Source: Linnemannia hyalina
Lineage: Eukaryota > Mortierellomycota > Mortierellomycetes > Mortierellales > Mortierellaceae
NCBI GenBank assembly: GCA_019671135.1
Contig: JAHRHY010000016.1
Location: forward strand, 678,501-742,500
DNA length: 64,000 bases
Direction: 5' to 3'
Shown here: positions 10,209 through 20,721 of the stretch, piece by piece
Position numbering within the stretch: the stretch's first letter is position 1
How the letters are laid out: each line of letters opens with the position of its first letter
Made by a program: the position numbers and the translations under genes
The notes under the pieces: generated by a model
What the model was told of the DNA's origin: nothing
What the model saw: the letters and a program-made list of their open reading frames with translations, nothing else
Database searches by the model: none

Positions 10209-11066
10209 TTGACCCAACAATACCATTTCCAGAACAGGAACCGCGCACAGGTCATGTTACATATCGACCAACTGATTTTTCAACACTTCCAAACAAGCAC
10301 ATCACAACTAGCACCCCCAAGCAAAGAGGAGGCCTCCGTATACATCGCAACTATGAAACTCAAAGCAACCAATATTTTGAAGCAGATGTTCCTCAATCAT
10401 TTCCCTGAACAACAAGCAACAATGCCGACTGAACTTTCTCAAAGCCAACAAAAGCATTGGAGATTCCTCACCTTCATGGGGAGCGGAGAATGGGACACTG
10501 CAACGTCGATTTTGACATGCTGGGACCCAGCAGACTTTATGCCTCTCATGAACGCCGGTATCAAAGTGTACACTGCCACCACCAACAACCCCACAGATTC
10601 CGACAAGGAAAAACTCGATCAGTTCTCAAGACTGAAGGCAACTATTGGCCAACGTGCCAAGGATGTTTCGACCCGAACACGCGCCGAGTTACAACTATTC
10701 CAGTCTAAAATCGCAGACCCTGGTGTAAGATTCAAAGATCATATTATCTCCTGTGAAGAAAACGCCATCTACTTCATCATAGTATCGATGCCAACGTTTC
10801 TCATCTTAATCTTTCTCATCCAGTCCATCCTTCGCAATTTCAAGCAAAGCACACGAATGTGGAACAGCGGATACTACGACAAAGGTGAAATCCTGCGAAG
10901 AATTTTGATACCCTTTTTCTGCGGCATCCTTGTAATCATCTTCCTTCATAACCTTCATTCTTGCTTTCTTCGTTCTCCTTCTTTCCATTTTCATGATCAC
11001 TTTCACTACTGTCCTTCCTGCTACTCGATTTCCTCTCTTTTCAATCTGTGTTTTCCTGGAAAGTGA
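10209..11066 (+). CDS. Hypothetical protein, gene model uncertain
   Basis: The first two thirds (about 10209-10720) look coding by composition: a charged, helical protein with segments such as IATMKLKATNILKQMFLNHF and ELQLFQSKIADPG. A separate short frame from ATG 10054 with good start context runs into a stop at 10201 in another phase, so either a frameshift or an unrecognised intron separates the two. The last third is hydrophobic and Phe/His-rich and may be intron or 3' untranslated sequence read through; a poly(A)-type aataaa directly follows the stop. I recognise no family. It could also be the 5' part of the UCH-like gene downstream. Confidence 0.3.
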   Translation: MTQQYHFQNRNRAQVMLHIDQLIFQHFQTSTSQLAPPSKEEASVYIATMKLKATNILKQMFLNHFPEQQATMPTELSQSQQKHWRFLTFMGSGEWDTATSILTCWDPADFMPLMNAGIKVYTATTNNPTDSDKEKLDQFSRLKATIGQRAKDVSTRTRAELQLFQSKIADPGVRFKDHIISCEENAIYFIIVSMPTFLILIFLIQSILRNFKQSTRMWNSGYYDKGEILRRILIPFFCGILVIIFLHNLHSCFLRSPSFHFHDHFHYCPSCYSISSLFNLCFPGK

Positions 11067-11135
11067 ATAAACTCTCATAATCACCAGTCTCCAATTTTCT
11101 TTCTCTTAGAATTCCTGAACACTTGGTTTTCTCTT

Positions 11136-12103
11136 ATGAGAGAACCATACATTTCCTCTGATAAACTCTCAATCCAACAAGTTCAAAATGCCTCGAGTCG
11201 AACACACCACCAAGCTTACATTGTTTGTTACGAAGACTCACAAATGATACAAAACGTTGTGACTGCCGACAACATTCGACTCCAAAACGAGAGAAATAAG
11301 GGTTGGCACTTCGGGACAAAACCAAGAGTGGAGCAAAGTCCTTTGTATTTTATTCAGGTAACTATGCGATACTGTGTTATCGTTTTGACATTTAAAACGC
11401 ATCCTCCGGAATCTTGACTATTATTCTCTTCACCTCTATCCAGTCACAAAATGGACCCTGCGCAACTGCAACAGTTGAACCTCCGATCAGAGTAGCTTTA
11501 GATAAATAGACACACACTACCATAATACATCCACATCTCTTACTTCCACTCCTCCTAAAGTTGCAGCAACGATGTGCCTGGTTAATTTTCTAATTAACCA
11601 GTCCCCAAGCACTCACGGCCCAGTTATGAGGCAACTTTATCAAAACACGAGAACCCTAATCAGGAATAAGGTAACCAAAACAGCAAAAAGCAAATATAGA
11701 ATACAATGTTCTTGCATCAAAACTAACTCTTTCTCTTATCCCATTATCATAGGCTTACCAATCCCTCGTAGAGAGACATACAATCTTGCATGCGTTACAT
11801 CACCAAGTCCTATGCATGGATGCTTATCGACACACAATCATACGACAGCAGATTGAAGCCGAGGACGAGTTTGACCGAGGAAGCGACTCTATCTCAGAGA
11901 AGGAAAACCACTTGGTTGTCATTTTGCCCTACGGAGGACACGTATGGGAAATTGACAGCTATGACACCAAAGGGCCGCTAGATCTAGGCCTATGTGGAGA
12001 GAGCTGGACAACGGTTGCTGTAGCTCGATTGCAAATGTGGTATGGTACCACCGCATCCACTCAAGTTCCGGTGGATATCCAAGCCATTTTAAATTCACCA
12101 TGA
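11136..12103 (+). CDS. Ubiquitin C-terminal hydrolase-like protein (UCH, peptidase C12), divergent or decaying
   Basis: Four probable exons: 11136-11357, 11444-about 11509, about 11572-11670 and 11753-12103, with introns bounded by gtaact/atccag and gtaacc/atcatag. The second exon has FIQ-SQNGPCATAT, matching the Gln-x(5)-Cys-Ala-Thr nucleophile motif of UCH enzymes such as UCHL5. The last exon aligns position by position with the His and Asp segment of that family: HLVVILPYGGHVWEIDSYDT, then GPLDLG, and ends with VDIQAIL in place of the final strand. Catalytic Cys, His and Asp are therefore all visible. The join between exons 2 and 3 does not keep a clean frame (a stop at about 11507), so the gene is either mis-modelled by me or a recent pseudogene. 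Role by family: removal of ubiquitin from C-terminal adducts. Confidence 0.45.
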
Positions 12104-12379
12104 ACTTATCCCTTCCTCTGTTATCCACCACAGATAGTGGTCGAGTTTTTATACATGAAAATAGCACCGAATTCTCACCTTCACTCCTATTTACAAAAAA
12201 TCTCATCTTCAACTCTCAACATGAAAACGAGAATTTTCCCCATCTTTTCATCATTCGCATTAAGTGGATGCACAATGAAAAATGTTCCATCAATTTGGAC
12301 GCCTCCCACTCATTCAAGCATGCGACGTGACAACGTTGTCGGAACCCAGAAAAAAAAAGATGGCAGATCCCTCATTTTT

Positions 12380-13080
12380 CTGATCCATCTCCAATAAAAA
12401 GCATACGACTGAGAAAGAGAGATAAAAAAAAGTAAGAGCAAAACAAACAATCGAAAAAATCATATAAGCAAGCATAGGCTCTCGAAAGGGTGTCTCGCAT
12501 CCGACAGATCCTAGAAGCGTTATGAGATGTGGAAATGCGTACAGTGTTGAGGAAACTGAGCATATGTTTGCCGAGAGTCGAGTCGGATTCTCCTTCTTTG
12601 ATGATCTCAAGGGCGCACGTGTCGTAGAACTGGGTCGTGTGTGCCAAATATCCTTGGATTGTTGCCAAATCGTATTCGTATCGCTTGGCTGGGCCTTGGA
12701 GGGACATCTCGGAGTGCTGCAAAACCGGGGTAGGTTTGTAATCCATACCTTCGGTGAAGTGACAGCCGTTCCAATTGAAAGCGTCATGGTTCTCTGGAGC
12801 TCGGAATCGAAGGACCTGGGCTCACCAGTGGCTGGATAGACGTCGAGGAGTTCTTGGCAGAGCTTGAGAGTGGTAGCTCGAGGCTTGTAGACCACTTTGC
12901 AGTCATGCTCCCTGGCAGAAGCTTCCAGTTGTTAGATGATGTTTTGCTGCTGCTGCATGATGACCTGTTGTTGCTACATTTTCTCCTACATAAAGCGAAG
13001 ATTCGCATGAATGTCGAAATCGACATCGAAGGTCGTAGGATTGGGTGCATAGGACATGGGGGAGGATCGTTCAGAAATTC
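12380..13080 (-). pseudogene. DIRS-like retroelement Gag (ORF1) fragment
   Basis: Minus-strand pieces in two frames give a Gln-rich coiled segment, a block with KPRATTLKLCQELLDVYPA, and then a helical block with YDLATIQGYLAHTTQFYDT. The last block matches in pattern the ORF1 of the DIRS-like fragment at 34.2-34.4 kb (ARIQTRLAHLTRPLDT). The Gln-rich part contains three stops exactly where Gln codons are expected (two TAG, one TAA near 12990-12930). One frameshift lies near 12745. No RT or tyrosine recombinase follows, so it is an isolated piece. Confidence 0.45.
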
Positions 13081-13147
13081 GGGGAGAGTCTTCCGGTCGT
13101 GAAAAAGAAAGGCAGAGATCAAGAGATCGCCTAGAGTCCCTTTTTGC

Positions 13148-13217
13148 TTGTTTGTTTGTTTGTTTGTTTGTTTGTTTGTTTGTTTGTTTGTTTGTTTGTT
13201 TGTTTGTTTGTTTGTTT
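13148..13217. repeat. (TTTG)n microsatellite
   Basis: About 17 uninterrupted copies of TTTG. Read in any frame it makes an artificial Cys-Leu-Phe-Val or Asn-Lys-Gln-Thr repeat peptide, which should not be taken as a protein. Confidence 0.95.
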
Positions 13218-13576
13218 TCATTCCTTTTCATTTCATTTCTTTATTTTTTTTTTCAGAAGTCAGAAGGAGTCCATGGCAAAGATGAAAAATAACCTAGAAA
13301 AAAGTGGCAAGCCACTGAGTTGACTGAGATGACCAGAGAGAAAACAATATGCGTGAAAAAATCCATTTTTTTTTGGCTTGTCTTTGCCGTCCCCTCTATC
13401 ATGCCTGCCAAACCTTTACCTTTAAAATACGGCCATGCACAGTTAAACTACTGAATCCCGTCCGATTTGCGCAATTAAACAGTAGATGGCATATGACAGT
13501 CTCATTGTGTGTATACAACCTTTTCGAGTGTAGACACTGAGTCACAGTTGATTGAAATAGACCAGACTAGGACGCC

Positions 13577-13816
13577 CTAATGAAATCCATCAAAGCATGA
13601 AAATGCGCGGGCGGCGTGTTCGCAAATCGCAAAGGCAATGAAACCAAAATGCACCCTTTCAAAGAGCCTGGCAGAACGAAAGGTACCATTTTCTGAGCAT
13701 GTGCAGTCGAAGCCATCAAAGTTCCGATAATGAATTGTACAATCGAAGTATGCAATAGGCTGAGTGAGTGCGAGAGGGGTCAAGGAATTGATGAATAAGA
13801 CAAGGGAAGAGAACAT
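13577..13816 (-). CDS. Small secreted protein
   Basis: A 79-residue frame with a hydrophobic N-terminus (MFSSLVLFINSLTPLALTQP) compatible with a signal peptide, then five Cys in the mature part (FDCTIHY, FDCTCSEN, ICEH, SCF). A TATA-like tract (13856-13865, TATTTATATA on this strand) lies about 40-50 bp before the ATG. I do not recognise the family. It sits in a run of small secreted genes, which supports it, but there is no homology evidence in the sequence itself. Confidence 0.4.
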   Translation of the reverse strand: MFSSLVLFINSLTPLALTQPIAYFDCTIHYRNFDGFDCTCSENGTFRSARLFERVHFGFIAFAICEHAARAFSCFDGFH

Positions 13817-14169
13817 GAAGCAATGAATGCCTTTGTTTGTTACGACTGTGTAAGCTATATAAATACAAGTGTCAATAAAGGGTTTCCAGTCGAGTCATAT
13901 CCAAGATGGACGAGGAGCGATGGATGGTAACCTAATGTGCGGCAAAGTGGTTCTTTCGACCATGGGGAGTAGACTTCATAAGTGCGACCTATATCTTTCA
14001 TGCTTCAACTTTTTCTATGTTTGTTCAATGAGAGTCTTGTCTTTGCACTGACACAGTTATAAATTTTAATTGATTTACCAAGAAATGAACACGCGCAATA
14101 CACTCTGCACTGGTCTCTGCTTAGGTTCTTCCCAGGATGGATTTCTCTGTGTTTGAATTTATTACCGAT

Positions 14170-14520
14170 TCAACGGTTAAAGTAGTTTGGGCACCCATAA
14201 GGACCAATCGATGGGACGCCAGACCTTCCCATGGAGACACTGTTGATCCATTGGGCATTGTTCTGAGTCTTGCCCTTTCCAAGCTGAGAATAGTTACCAG
14301 TGCAATCGCTGGTCGAGAACAACTTCATGTCGGCTCCATCCCTGTTGATGATCTTGGCAGTTTGTGTATTCTTGAGGCAAAGACACGATCTGTTGTCTTT
14401 ATCAACTAAAAGCTGGTGGGTTTTGCCACTGTTGTTGATGATATCAGCCCTGGTATATACAACCGGGTTGGCGACTGCGACGGCGGCGCAGAGTGCGAAC
14501 AAGATGAGTAATTTGACCAT
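14170..14520 (-). CDS. Beta/gamma-crystallin-like small secreted protein, copy 1
   Basis: A 116-residue protein with a signal peptide (LLILFALCAAVAVA, cleavage near residue 17) and four Cys: two in SCLCLK, one in the FSTSDCTGNYSQLG motif and one in YGCPNYF at the end. The FSxxDCxGNYSxLG segment resembles a beta/gamma-crystallin Greek-key strand pair (similarity of motif; assignment is inference). It is a paralogue of the gene at 15145-15486, with the same length, Cys spacing and ending. The promoter carries TATAAAA at 14732-14740, and a 5' untranslated intron is visible (donor gtaagc at 14668, acceptor ttag at 14536), ending just before cttggatcaacaaaATG. Confidence 0.75.
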   Translation of the reverse strand: MVKLLILFALCAAVAVANPVVYTRADIINNSGKTHQLLVDKDNRSCLCLKNTQTAKIINRDGADMKLFSTSDCTGNYSQLGKGKTQNNAQWINSVSMGRSGVPSIGPYGCPNYFNR

Positions 14521-14731
14521 TTTGTTGATCCAAGTCTAAGTAGATATAGGCCAAAAGGGTGTAAAGGGGGGTACAGAGGGTTAGCTTGCTATTAGACACA
14601 ATGTCCGAGGAGTGAAGACCAACAAATTAGAGTGCGTGCATTGTATGGAGACGGGAGTTCAAGCTTACAATATGTGATAGGCAGGAAGATGATGGGCTGT
14701 ATGATGGTGGTGGGGAGGGGGGAGGGTGGTC

Positions 14732-14740
14732 TTTTTATAT
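14732..14740 (-). promoter_or_regulatory. TATA box of crystallin-like copy 1
   Basis: Reads atataaaaag on the minus strand, about 65 bp before the 5' untranslated intron. Confidence 0.6.
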
Positions 14741-15144
14741 GGAGTTGAATTTAAAGTCAAAGGGCGGCGTGGCGAGTTAAATTAAATTGTGGTTATTGAG
14801 TATACCCTATGTTTTGAGCAGGGTCACTTTTTACTTTGGATAGTATTCAGCATTCCATTCATTGTTCCGTCCACACTACAGACAGCAATACTCCACCTTG
14901 GTTGACCATCCTTTTCAGATTGAATTGAGCTCCCTATTTGAAAAATAATGTTAACTCTGGTTGATTCCATCACTTTCCATCGCTGGCACACCACCTTCAT
15001 GTTTGTGAATAGTCAATTGCATTCAAAACTTTTGCCCTCTGCAGCTCGCACTCATAGACATCAACTGTAACAAAAATCAGCTTGCCTATTTTTATTGTGC
15101 TGAATGCAACATGAAGCTTTGCTCCTCGTTGCCATTCATTTAAG

Positions 15145-15486
15145 TTAAACGTTGAAGTAGTTGGGGCAGGTAAGAGGACCCGAAGATGGGATGCCAGACT
15201 TGCCAAGAGAAAGACTGTTGACCCACTGCGCGTTGATTTGAGTCTTGTCATTTCCAAGCTGAGAATAGTTTCCGGTGCAATCACTGGTCGAGAACAACTT
15301 GAGGTCTCCTCCATCCTTGTTGTAAATCTTGGCGGATTGAGTGTTCTTGAGGCAAATGCAGGTTCTGTAGCCTGGGTCCTCGAACAACGAGATTTTCTTG
15401 CCGGCATTGTTCCAGACGTTAATCTCGTAGGCCTGAGCGAAAGGAATGATTGCACAGAGTGCTAGCATGAGAATTGATTTGAGCAT
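15145..15486 (-). CDS. Beta/gamma-crystallin-like small secreted protein, copy 2
   Basis: A 113-residue protein, signal peptide MLKSILMLALCAIIPFAQA, mature part with the same four-Cys layout as copy 1 (TCICLK, LFSTSDCTGNYSQLG, LTCPNYF). Identity to copy 1 is high through the Cys-Leu-Lys-Asn-Thr-Gln to Asp-Cys-Thr-Gly block and lower near the N-terminus. The 5' untranslated intron is conserved (donor gtaagt at 15603, acceptor ctatag at 15505, followed by tatcaacaaaATG), and a TATAAATA box lies at 15655-15662. Gene order and shared intron show tandem duplication. Probable extracellular protein; function unknown. Confidence 0.75.
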   Translation of the reverse strand: MLKSILMLALCAIIPFAQAYEINVWNNAGKKISLFEDPGYRTCICLKNTQSAKIYNKDGGDLKLFSTSDCTGNYSQLGNDKTQINAQWVNSLSLGKSGIPSSGPLTCPNYFNV

Positions 15487-15654
15487 TTTGTTGATAAAAG
15501 TGGTCTATAGCAGAAGACAAGTCAGACAGTATTAATAGGACTGGTCGATGTAAAGGCTGAATATCATAAAAAGGAGTGTGCGAAAGAGAGAGAACAAACT
15601 TACCTTGTGAGATGAGGGAATGAATGTGGTGAATCATTTAGTGGGAGTATCGTT

Positions 15655-15662
15655 TATTTATA
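15655..15662 (-). promoter_or_regulatory. TATA box of crystallin-like copy 2
   Basis: Reads TATAAATA on the minus strand, about 50 bp upstream of the gtaagt donor of the leader intron. Confidence 0.6.
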
Positions 15663-15669
15663 TTTGGCT

Positions 15670-16731
15670 AAGACGGAGAAGACTGCGAAAGGGTGGAGGG
15701 TCGGCCCCCTGGCCGTTGAGAGAAGGAAAGATGGGATGGATAGAACCTTTTTCCGCTTGTTTATTTGTTCTTTTGATCACGATTAGGCTAACCCACATAT
15801 ATGCATTTGAGAGCCCCTTTTTTACGAAGAAAAATGCGGCGTGTCGTAGTATCAGTTACACGTCAAGATAGTCCTGTTTGTCTCAATCCATACCATGGAG
15901 CGATAGTAGAAAACAACATTAGACTGCGCTTGCGACGCCGTTCAAAAGCCATCTTATTCTTTGCACTAATTAGACCTGGACCCGGACCCAGATCCATGCT
16001 CATTTTCCAATGTTGTCTTGATAAGGGCCTGTTTCTCAATATGCTACAACAGCATCCACAAAAGTAATCTACTCAATCAAAATACACTCGATGATTGTGT
16101 ACCCATTCAATGGTTGTAAGCTTCTCTCTCTCGGTTCTTTTGCAGATAATTAGCCTGATCCCGAGAAATTATATACTGTTATCCTCCAATAAGGCTGTTA
16201 ACAGGCAATAGACTAAATAATGATCCTTTAGACTATCCTTTGCTTTGAAAAGACACGCTGAGATATATGCTATTTACCGACCATGCATCCATCAAATTTG
16301 CAAAGAGCGGTATGTTGGGAATGAGTTCCAGGGTCCTGGTCACGGCTGACAGAATTCTCGACTGAAAATGTGTACAATGAAGGAATTTTGCATTGTTTGC
16401 ACACGGCGCTCCTCTTGAGTTGAGATGCCGACAGGAGCTCTCAACAAGTTACGTGAACAGAGGTACCTTGGGCCGCCTGTACTTTTTTTTTTTTTTTTTT
16501 TTTTTTTGGATTTTTTGGCAAAAATCCCATTAGTTCATTGGTAGTTCTGATCTAATGCTGGCAAGCAAGATGTGTTACTAAAGCAAGGTGTACAACAAAA
16601 TGAGAATGGATGCAATTGCGGTGGCATTTGCACTTTGCTAAGCACTCACAAGTCAAGAGGGACAGACAGTCGTAACATAGTAGCATAAGAGGAAAAGTGC
16701 ACTTCCATGTTCGTTTTAATGATCTCAGATA
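15670..16731. other. Intergenic
   Basis: No gene seen. A run of 27 T lies at 16482-16508, which could be the tail of a retroposed sequence but without recognisable flanks. Confidence 0.4.
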
Positions 16732-17061
16732 TTAAGCGAAGTAGTTGGAGTACGATTTTGGGCCAATGGAGGCGATGTTGGTTTTCCCATGGAAAAGTTC
16801 AGTGTTCCTTTGAGTCGAGAATACCAAGGCGAACAAAATTTCCAGTGCAATCGCTGGACGAGAACAACCTCACATCTCCTCCGTCCCTGTTGTAGATTCT
16901 AGCTGTTTGGGTGTTCTTCACTCAGAAGCACTCTTACTCGCCATCGAAACGAGCCGAAGTGGCAGATGTACCCTTGTAGTTCCAGAATCCGACCTTGTAA
17001 AATGCCTGAGCAAAAGGCATCATGGCACAGAGCGCCAGCAAGACGACGAGAGTTTAAACAT
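16732..17061 (-). pseudogene. Crystallin-like secreted protein, copy 3, dead
   Basis: Third tandem member. Recognisable parts are the signal peptide core (LVVLLALCAMMPFAQAF), KNTQTARIYNRDGGDVRLFS and SSDCTGNF. A frameshift lies between the ATG and the signal peptide, and stops follow at the SCLCLK region (TAA and TGA) and after the DCTGN motif (TGA). The upstream leader still has the conserved acceptor ctatag and caacaaaa before the ATG, so the copy was once a full gene with the family's 5' intron. Confidence 0.75.
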
Positions 17062-18546
17062 TTGTTTTTGTTGAATCAAGTGGTCTATAGTACAGAAGAG
17101 AAAGTAATTAGAAAGTGTAAGAGAGAGGAATAAGCAGTGTGATGGATTAACGGGCTTGAAGGGCACATATTCTCAAGAATGAAGGGTCAGAAAAAAACAG
17201 AGAGGGTCAGAAAAGGGGAAAGGAGACTTGTATTTAGTTGTTGAGATGAGATTGATGAGCGATATGATGGTGGGAATAACCCCTTTTACATACAAAGTAC
17301 AGTTGTGTTCAACGCGAATGAAGATGCATCGACTCGCCTAGAGATTGAAGAGTAAAGTCTCTCATAACATTGCGCTCAATCACTATTATCCCACCGAAGG
17401 CTTATTTCACTTGCATACTGTGTGGTAACGGTATCGGTGGCCTTATGTCATTTGAAAAGCCTTGGGGAAAAAAAGCACGGCAAGCACACCTTATCTTGGT
17501 TGACTTGTCCTGGGTCCAATCCCTCAGTTCAGGAGCGCTCCCAACTCCCACCTGCAGTAAATAAGAGCCTAAATCGTCATCTCATTAAGAAGCGGCGTGT
17601 GCTAATCAACCGCTAAAATTCCATTGTTCCACAAGGGCCACCGTGTGCTCGCAACAAAGATAAAAGCGGCGTCTTTATCGGTTCCTTGGAAAACAGAGAA
17701 AGCTCTACAGCCATGCCCAAAGCTATCATCCATTGGGTTATGGCTGAACGCCACGAAGTCAAAACCCATGTGCACTGATCAGACAGGACTCGGAAGAATG
17801 TGTATTGCTTTTGTTATGTTTTATTATGGAGGAAAAGGAAGAAATAGGAAGAAGAGTGTGCGAAGAAAGGCAGGGGACAGATGGAAGTGAGTTATTGCAT
17901 ACTGGGGAGCAAGATAGGGGAACAAGAGTCTATTTATGCTAAGGGCCGGATGAACAGAAGGGACCAATGCGGCGCTTGGACATTGCAGGGGGTTTTGGAC
18001 GTTAGACGGGGCTTGGGATTTTAGACGGGGCTTGGAACATGGGCGGGGTTTGGGGCTCAGTTGGTGGCGTAAGTGATGTGACGAGAAGTCCGAAATCCAT
18101 TGCGCGTTCAATGGAACTAGGTCAAAATATTCTCGCGTAACCAGGACAACCTGGGGCCTGGCAGCCTTGGGGAAAAACGTGGAAGCTATGGATGGCGAGT
18201 GTCATTGTAATCCTCATGAACACAAGGCCCATGCCCAAGCGCTTGTTGTGCACAGTAGTGGCGCAAAATGGATACTATCGAGAGAGTTCAAGGTAAACAT
18301 GCTATTGTTTTTTTGAAGTGCTATGTCTAAGGTAGGGTGGATGAGCAAGTAGGCCTAGCAAGACCATCGGATCAAACAGAATAAGGATGATGAGATGAAC
18401 AGCTGAAAATAAATAAAGCTAAAGATACATGATGATTATTTTGATTCAAGCATTATCGATTTGAGGAAAGGCGTGTGACTGGGGAGCCAAATGTTCCACA
18501 GTTCAACCTGTTCTCACATCAGTCCAGAACCTTTGCTCACAACACC
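17062..18546. other. Intergenic with a short 28S rRNA scrap
   Basis: Apart from the rRNA fragment at 17706-17766 no feature is convincing. Near 17960-18060 short related motifs (gacggggcttggga type) are repeated about four times. Confidence 0.4.
17706..17766 (+). pseudogene. 28S rRNA fragment C (about 60 bp)
   Basis: Matches the 28S stretch that at 38905-38966 reads gcccgaagctatcacc...gttatggctgaacgcc, with several C-to-T and G-to-A changes at former CpG or CpC sites. It stops within the cccgtg motif, near the point where fragment B is split by a TG...CA element; the sequence just beyond includes an attatggagg motif also seen inside that element. Confidence 0.6.
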
Positions 18547-19267
18547 ATGTCTTCCTTTATCCAATATGGCTGCCGTCCGACGCGACACCGCAAAATTTGT
18601 TGCCTCATTGTCCTCGTCAAACACGAAGCCGGAACTGCTTCCTCAGTATCTATTCCCCGACACCCTTAGCCCAAAAGATCACTGCGCTAGCCGCCCAGCA
18701 TCTGTCTCTACATACCGTCAACCACTGCTACCGCGTGTACGTCTACGGGTCCGTCATCATGGCACAGCACTTCCCCGAACAACTTGCCTCCTGGCCTGAC
18801 TTTGCCGTAACGTTTTATCTCACCTGTATGTTGCACGACATTGGCACCGCCGAAGCCTTTCAGCACACGACCAACGTATCCTTTGACTTCAAAGGTGTCT
18901 TCATTTACCTCGTCCTGGCCGAGCGAAGCCTCTGCGCCCCAGGATCCTGTTAACGCGGTTACCGAGGCAATTATCCGTCACCAGGACGTTGGCACCACGG
19001 GATTCATCGCCCTCCTTGGTGGCATCACCATAGTCACCACGTTGCTGAATAATGTGGGCCAACGCAAAAATTTGGTCGCCAAGGAGATGATGGAGAGTAT
19101 TACCAAGGCGTACCCTAGGAAATAAGTGGAGCAGGTGCTTTGCGAGTACGGTGAGGAGTGAGATCGAGGGCAAGCCTTGGGCACATAGCACGCATATTGA
19201 TCAGCTTGCCAAGAAGGTGGAAGGGAATATGTTGATGGAGCCGTATGAAGGTGAAATGCTTCCCTAA
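18547..19267 (+). pseudogene. Cyanamide hydratase-like (HD domain, DDI2/DDI3 type) pseudogene
   Basis: Spread over three frames: a start region (RRDTAKFVASLSSS), a core with VNHCYRVYVYGSVIMAQHFP and the metal-binding HD motif CMLHDIGTAE, a helix with EAIIRHQDVGTTG and LLNNVGQRKNLV, and an end with KWSRCFASTV and GKPWAHSTHI. This order is that of fungal cyanamide hydratases, which hydrate cyanamide to urea. At least four frame changes (near 18565, 18668, 18935 and 19128) break it, and no intron explains them. The HD pair itself is intact, so decay is probably recent. Confidence 0.75.
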
Positions 19268-20249
19268 AATGACACCAATGATTGGGGTAAATGACGGTTG
19301 ATATCACCGATACGGATCTAACACCACCAACGATCTGCTCAGTGTAAGCGTCAGAATAAATATTATTCTACCAATCAACCAACCTCAACCGTGTTTCGTT
19401 CACCCACAGTTCTTTTAAATACACCGACAGTGCGTTTTGTTCAATGGTGGCCACTCATTTTGCTATGCCCATTTTTGGTCACAAGGACATGTCAGTAGTG
19501 CAATGGTGACAAATAAACGGCAGCTGGGTGCTGATCCAAACTATCAAGAATGAACAGGAGCCAATGGATATGGCGATGGGAGTGATAGGATTGGAGTTGC
19601 GAGCATGTCGTTTAATCTCCAAAATTTGCAACACTAATGACCTTGTCGGAGTCAATTAAGAGGTGTATGGTTGAACAGGCGATCGTTGCGCTGTAGTTGA
19701 TATAGGTAGTCGGTTTGTTGCTCTGTCAATAGGCACTAGGTTTGCTCAACGCACATACACACGCACTGAGATGATGGTCAGCTAATCGTTGGTGCATGTG
19801 TCCAATAAAGGACAAAGAACACAAGAACCACCGTGCTTCCCAGTTTCTATATACACAGTATCTATATTATTCCAGGACGGGGATGTGGACGTTGGGCGCA
19901 AGGAATATGGATTTTGTTAACAGTGCGAGGCTCTTCACGAGCGAGGCACGAAGAAAGTTGTTAACTATTTCGCTTTTTTGGGTACAGGTTCGAACTGAGT
20001 ATGTAGTAGCCCAGTAGGGCTTCAAATTTTGCAAGATCGTCATAGGCGATTCAAATTAAAAAAGTAAGGGTACCAGCTACCGCAGTAACGCCCTCCTGTA
20101 CTGAAATAGCGACAAGTAGCACAAAAACGTAGTTTATCCATGCAGTATTGTTCAATGCTGCGCATAAAGGGGGACGGACAAGGGCTAGAATGTTGGAGTG
20201 TTTGTCTATGGAAGGGGACAGTGCTTCAACCTGCCAGAAGACTGAAGAT
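19268..20249. other. Intergenic
   Basis: Likely 3' remains of the cyanamide hydratase pseudogene, then sequence without recognisable genes. Confidence 0.35.
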
Positions 20250-20456
20250 TTACAGGCAAATGCACTTGTAACCTGCGATAATTGGGACGCAAAAAGCCCA
20301 ATTTCGGTGCAAGTCATCCTGACAATGTTTGACGCAATCTTCTTTGTAGCCAGGGCATCCGTAGTCTGCTTGTGCTGGTTGTACGCTTGTGAGCAGGAGG
20401 ACCAGGGATGCTGCAAGTGTAAGGGCATCATACTTTTTGACGCTTGGGATGAACAT
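20250..20456 (-). CDS. Defensin-like peptide (cysteine-stabilised alpha/beta type)
   Basis: A 68-residue precursor with a signal peptide (LTLAASLVLLLTSVQPAQA, cleavage near residue 30) and a mature peptide of about 38 residues whose six Cys follow C-x6-C-x3-C-x9-C-x8-C-x-C. The CxxxC helix pair (DCVKHC) and terminal CxC (KCICL) are the hallmarks of the CSalpha/beta defensin fold, so an antimicrobial or effector-like extracellular peptide is inferred. The leader seems to contain a 5' untranslated intron (donor gtaagc at 20649, acceptor ttag at 20497), with a TATA tract at 20722-20731 and a second one in the repeated promoter module further upstream. Confidence 0.7.
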   Translation of the reverse strand: MFIPSVKKYDALTLAASLVLLLTSVQPAQADYGCPGYKEDCVKHCQDDLHRNWAFCVPIIAGYKCICL

Positions 20457-20721
20457 CTTGAGACAGGAAAGTTATCAAAGGAAAGGTATGGACTTGCTAA
20501 GATGAGTTGAAAGAGGAGCTGTCGCGAATCTAGACTGGGCAGGCAGGGCGGACGGGGTATGAACTTTCGGTTGTTACAAGGCGAACACAAAGGCAAGGCA
20601 GGACAAGGGCAGGACAGATGGCAAGACAAGAGCAGAACGAGGTGCTTACGGTATGTATTTGGGGCGGAACAGAGACAAGACAAAGGCAGAAGGTGACAGA
20701 GTACAAGGAGTGTGGGTTCAA

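Noticed and set aside
12986..13231. Open frames with Asn-Lys-Gln-Thr or Cys-Leu-Phe-Val repeats
   Set aside because: They are translations of the (TTTG)n microsatellite.
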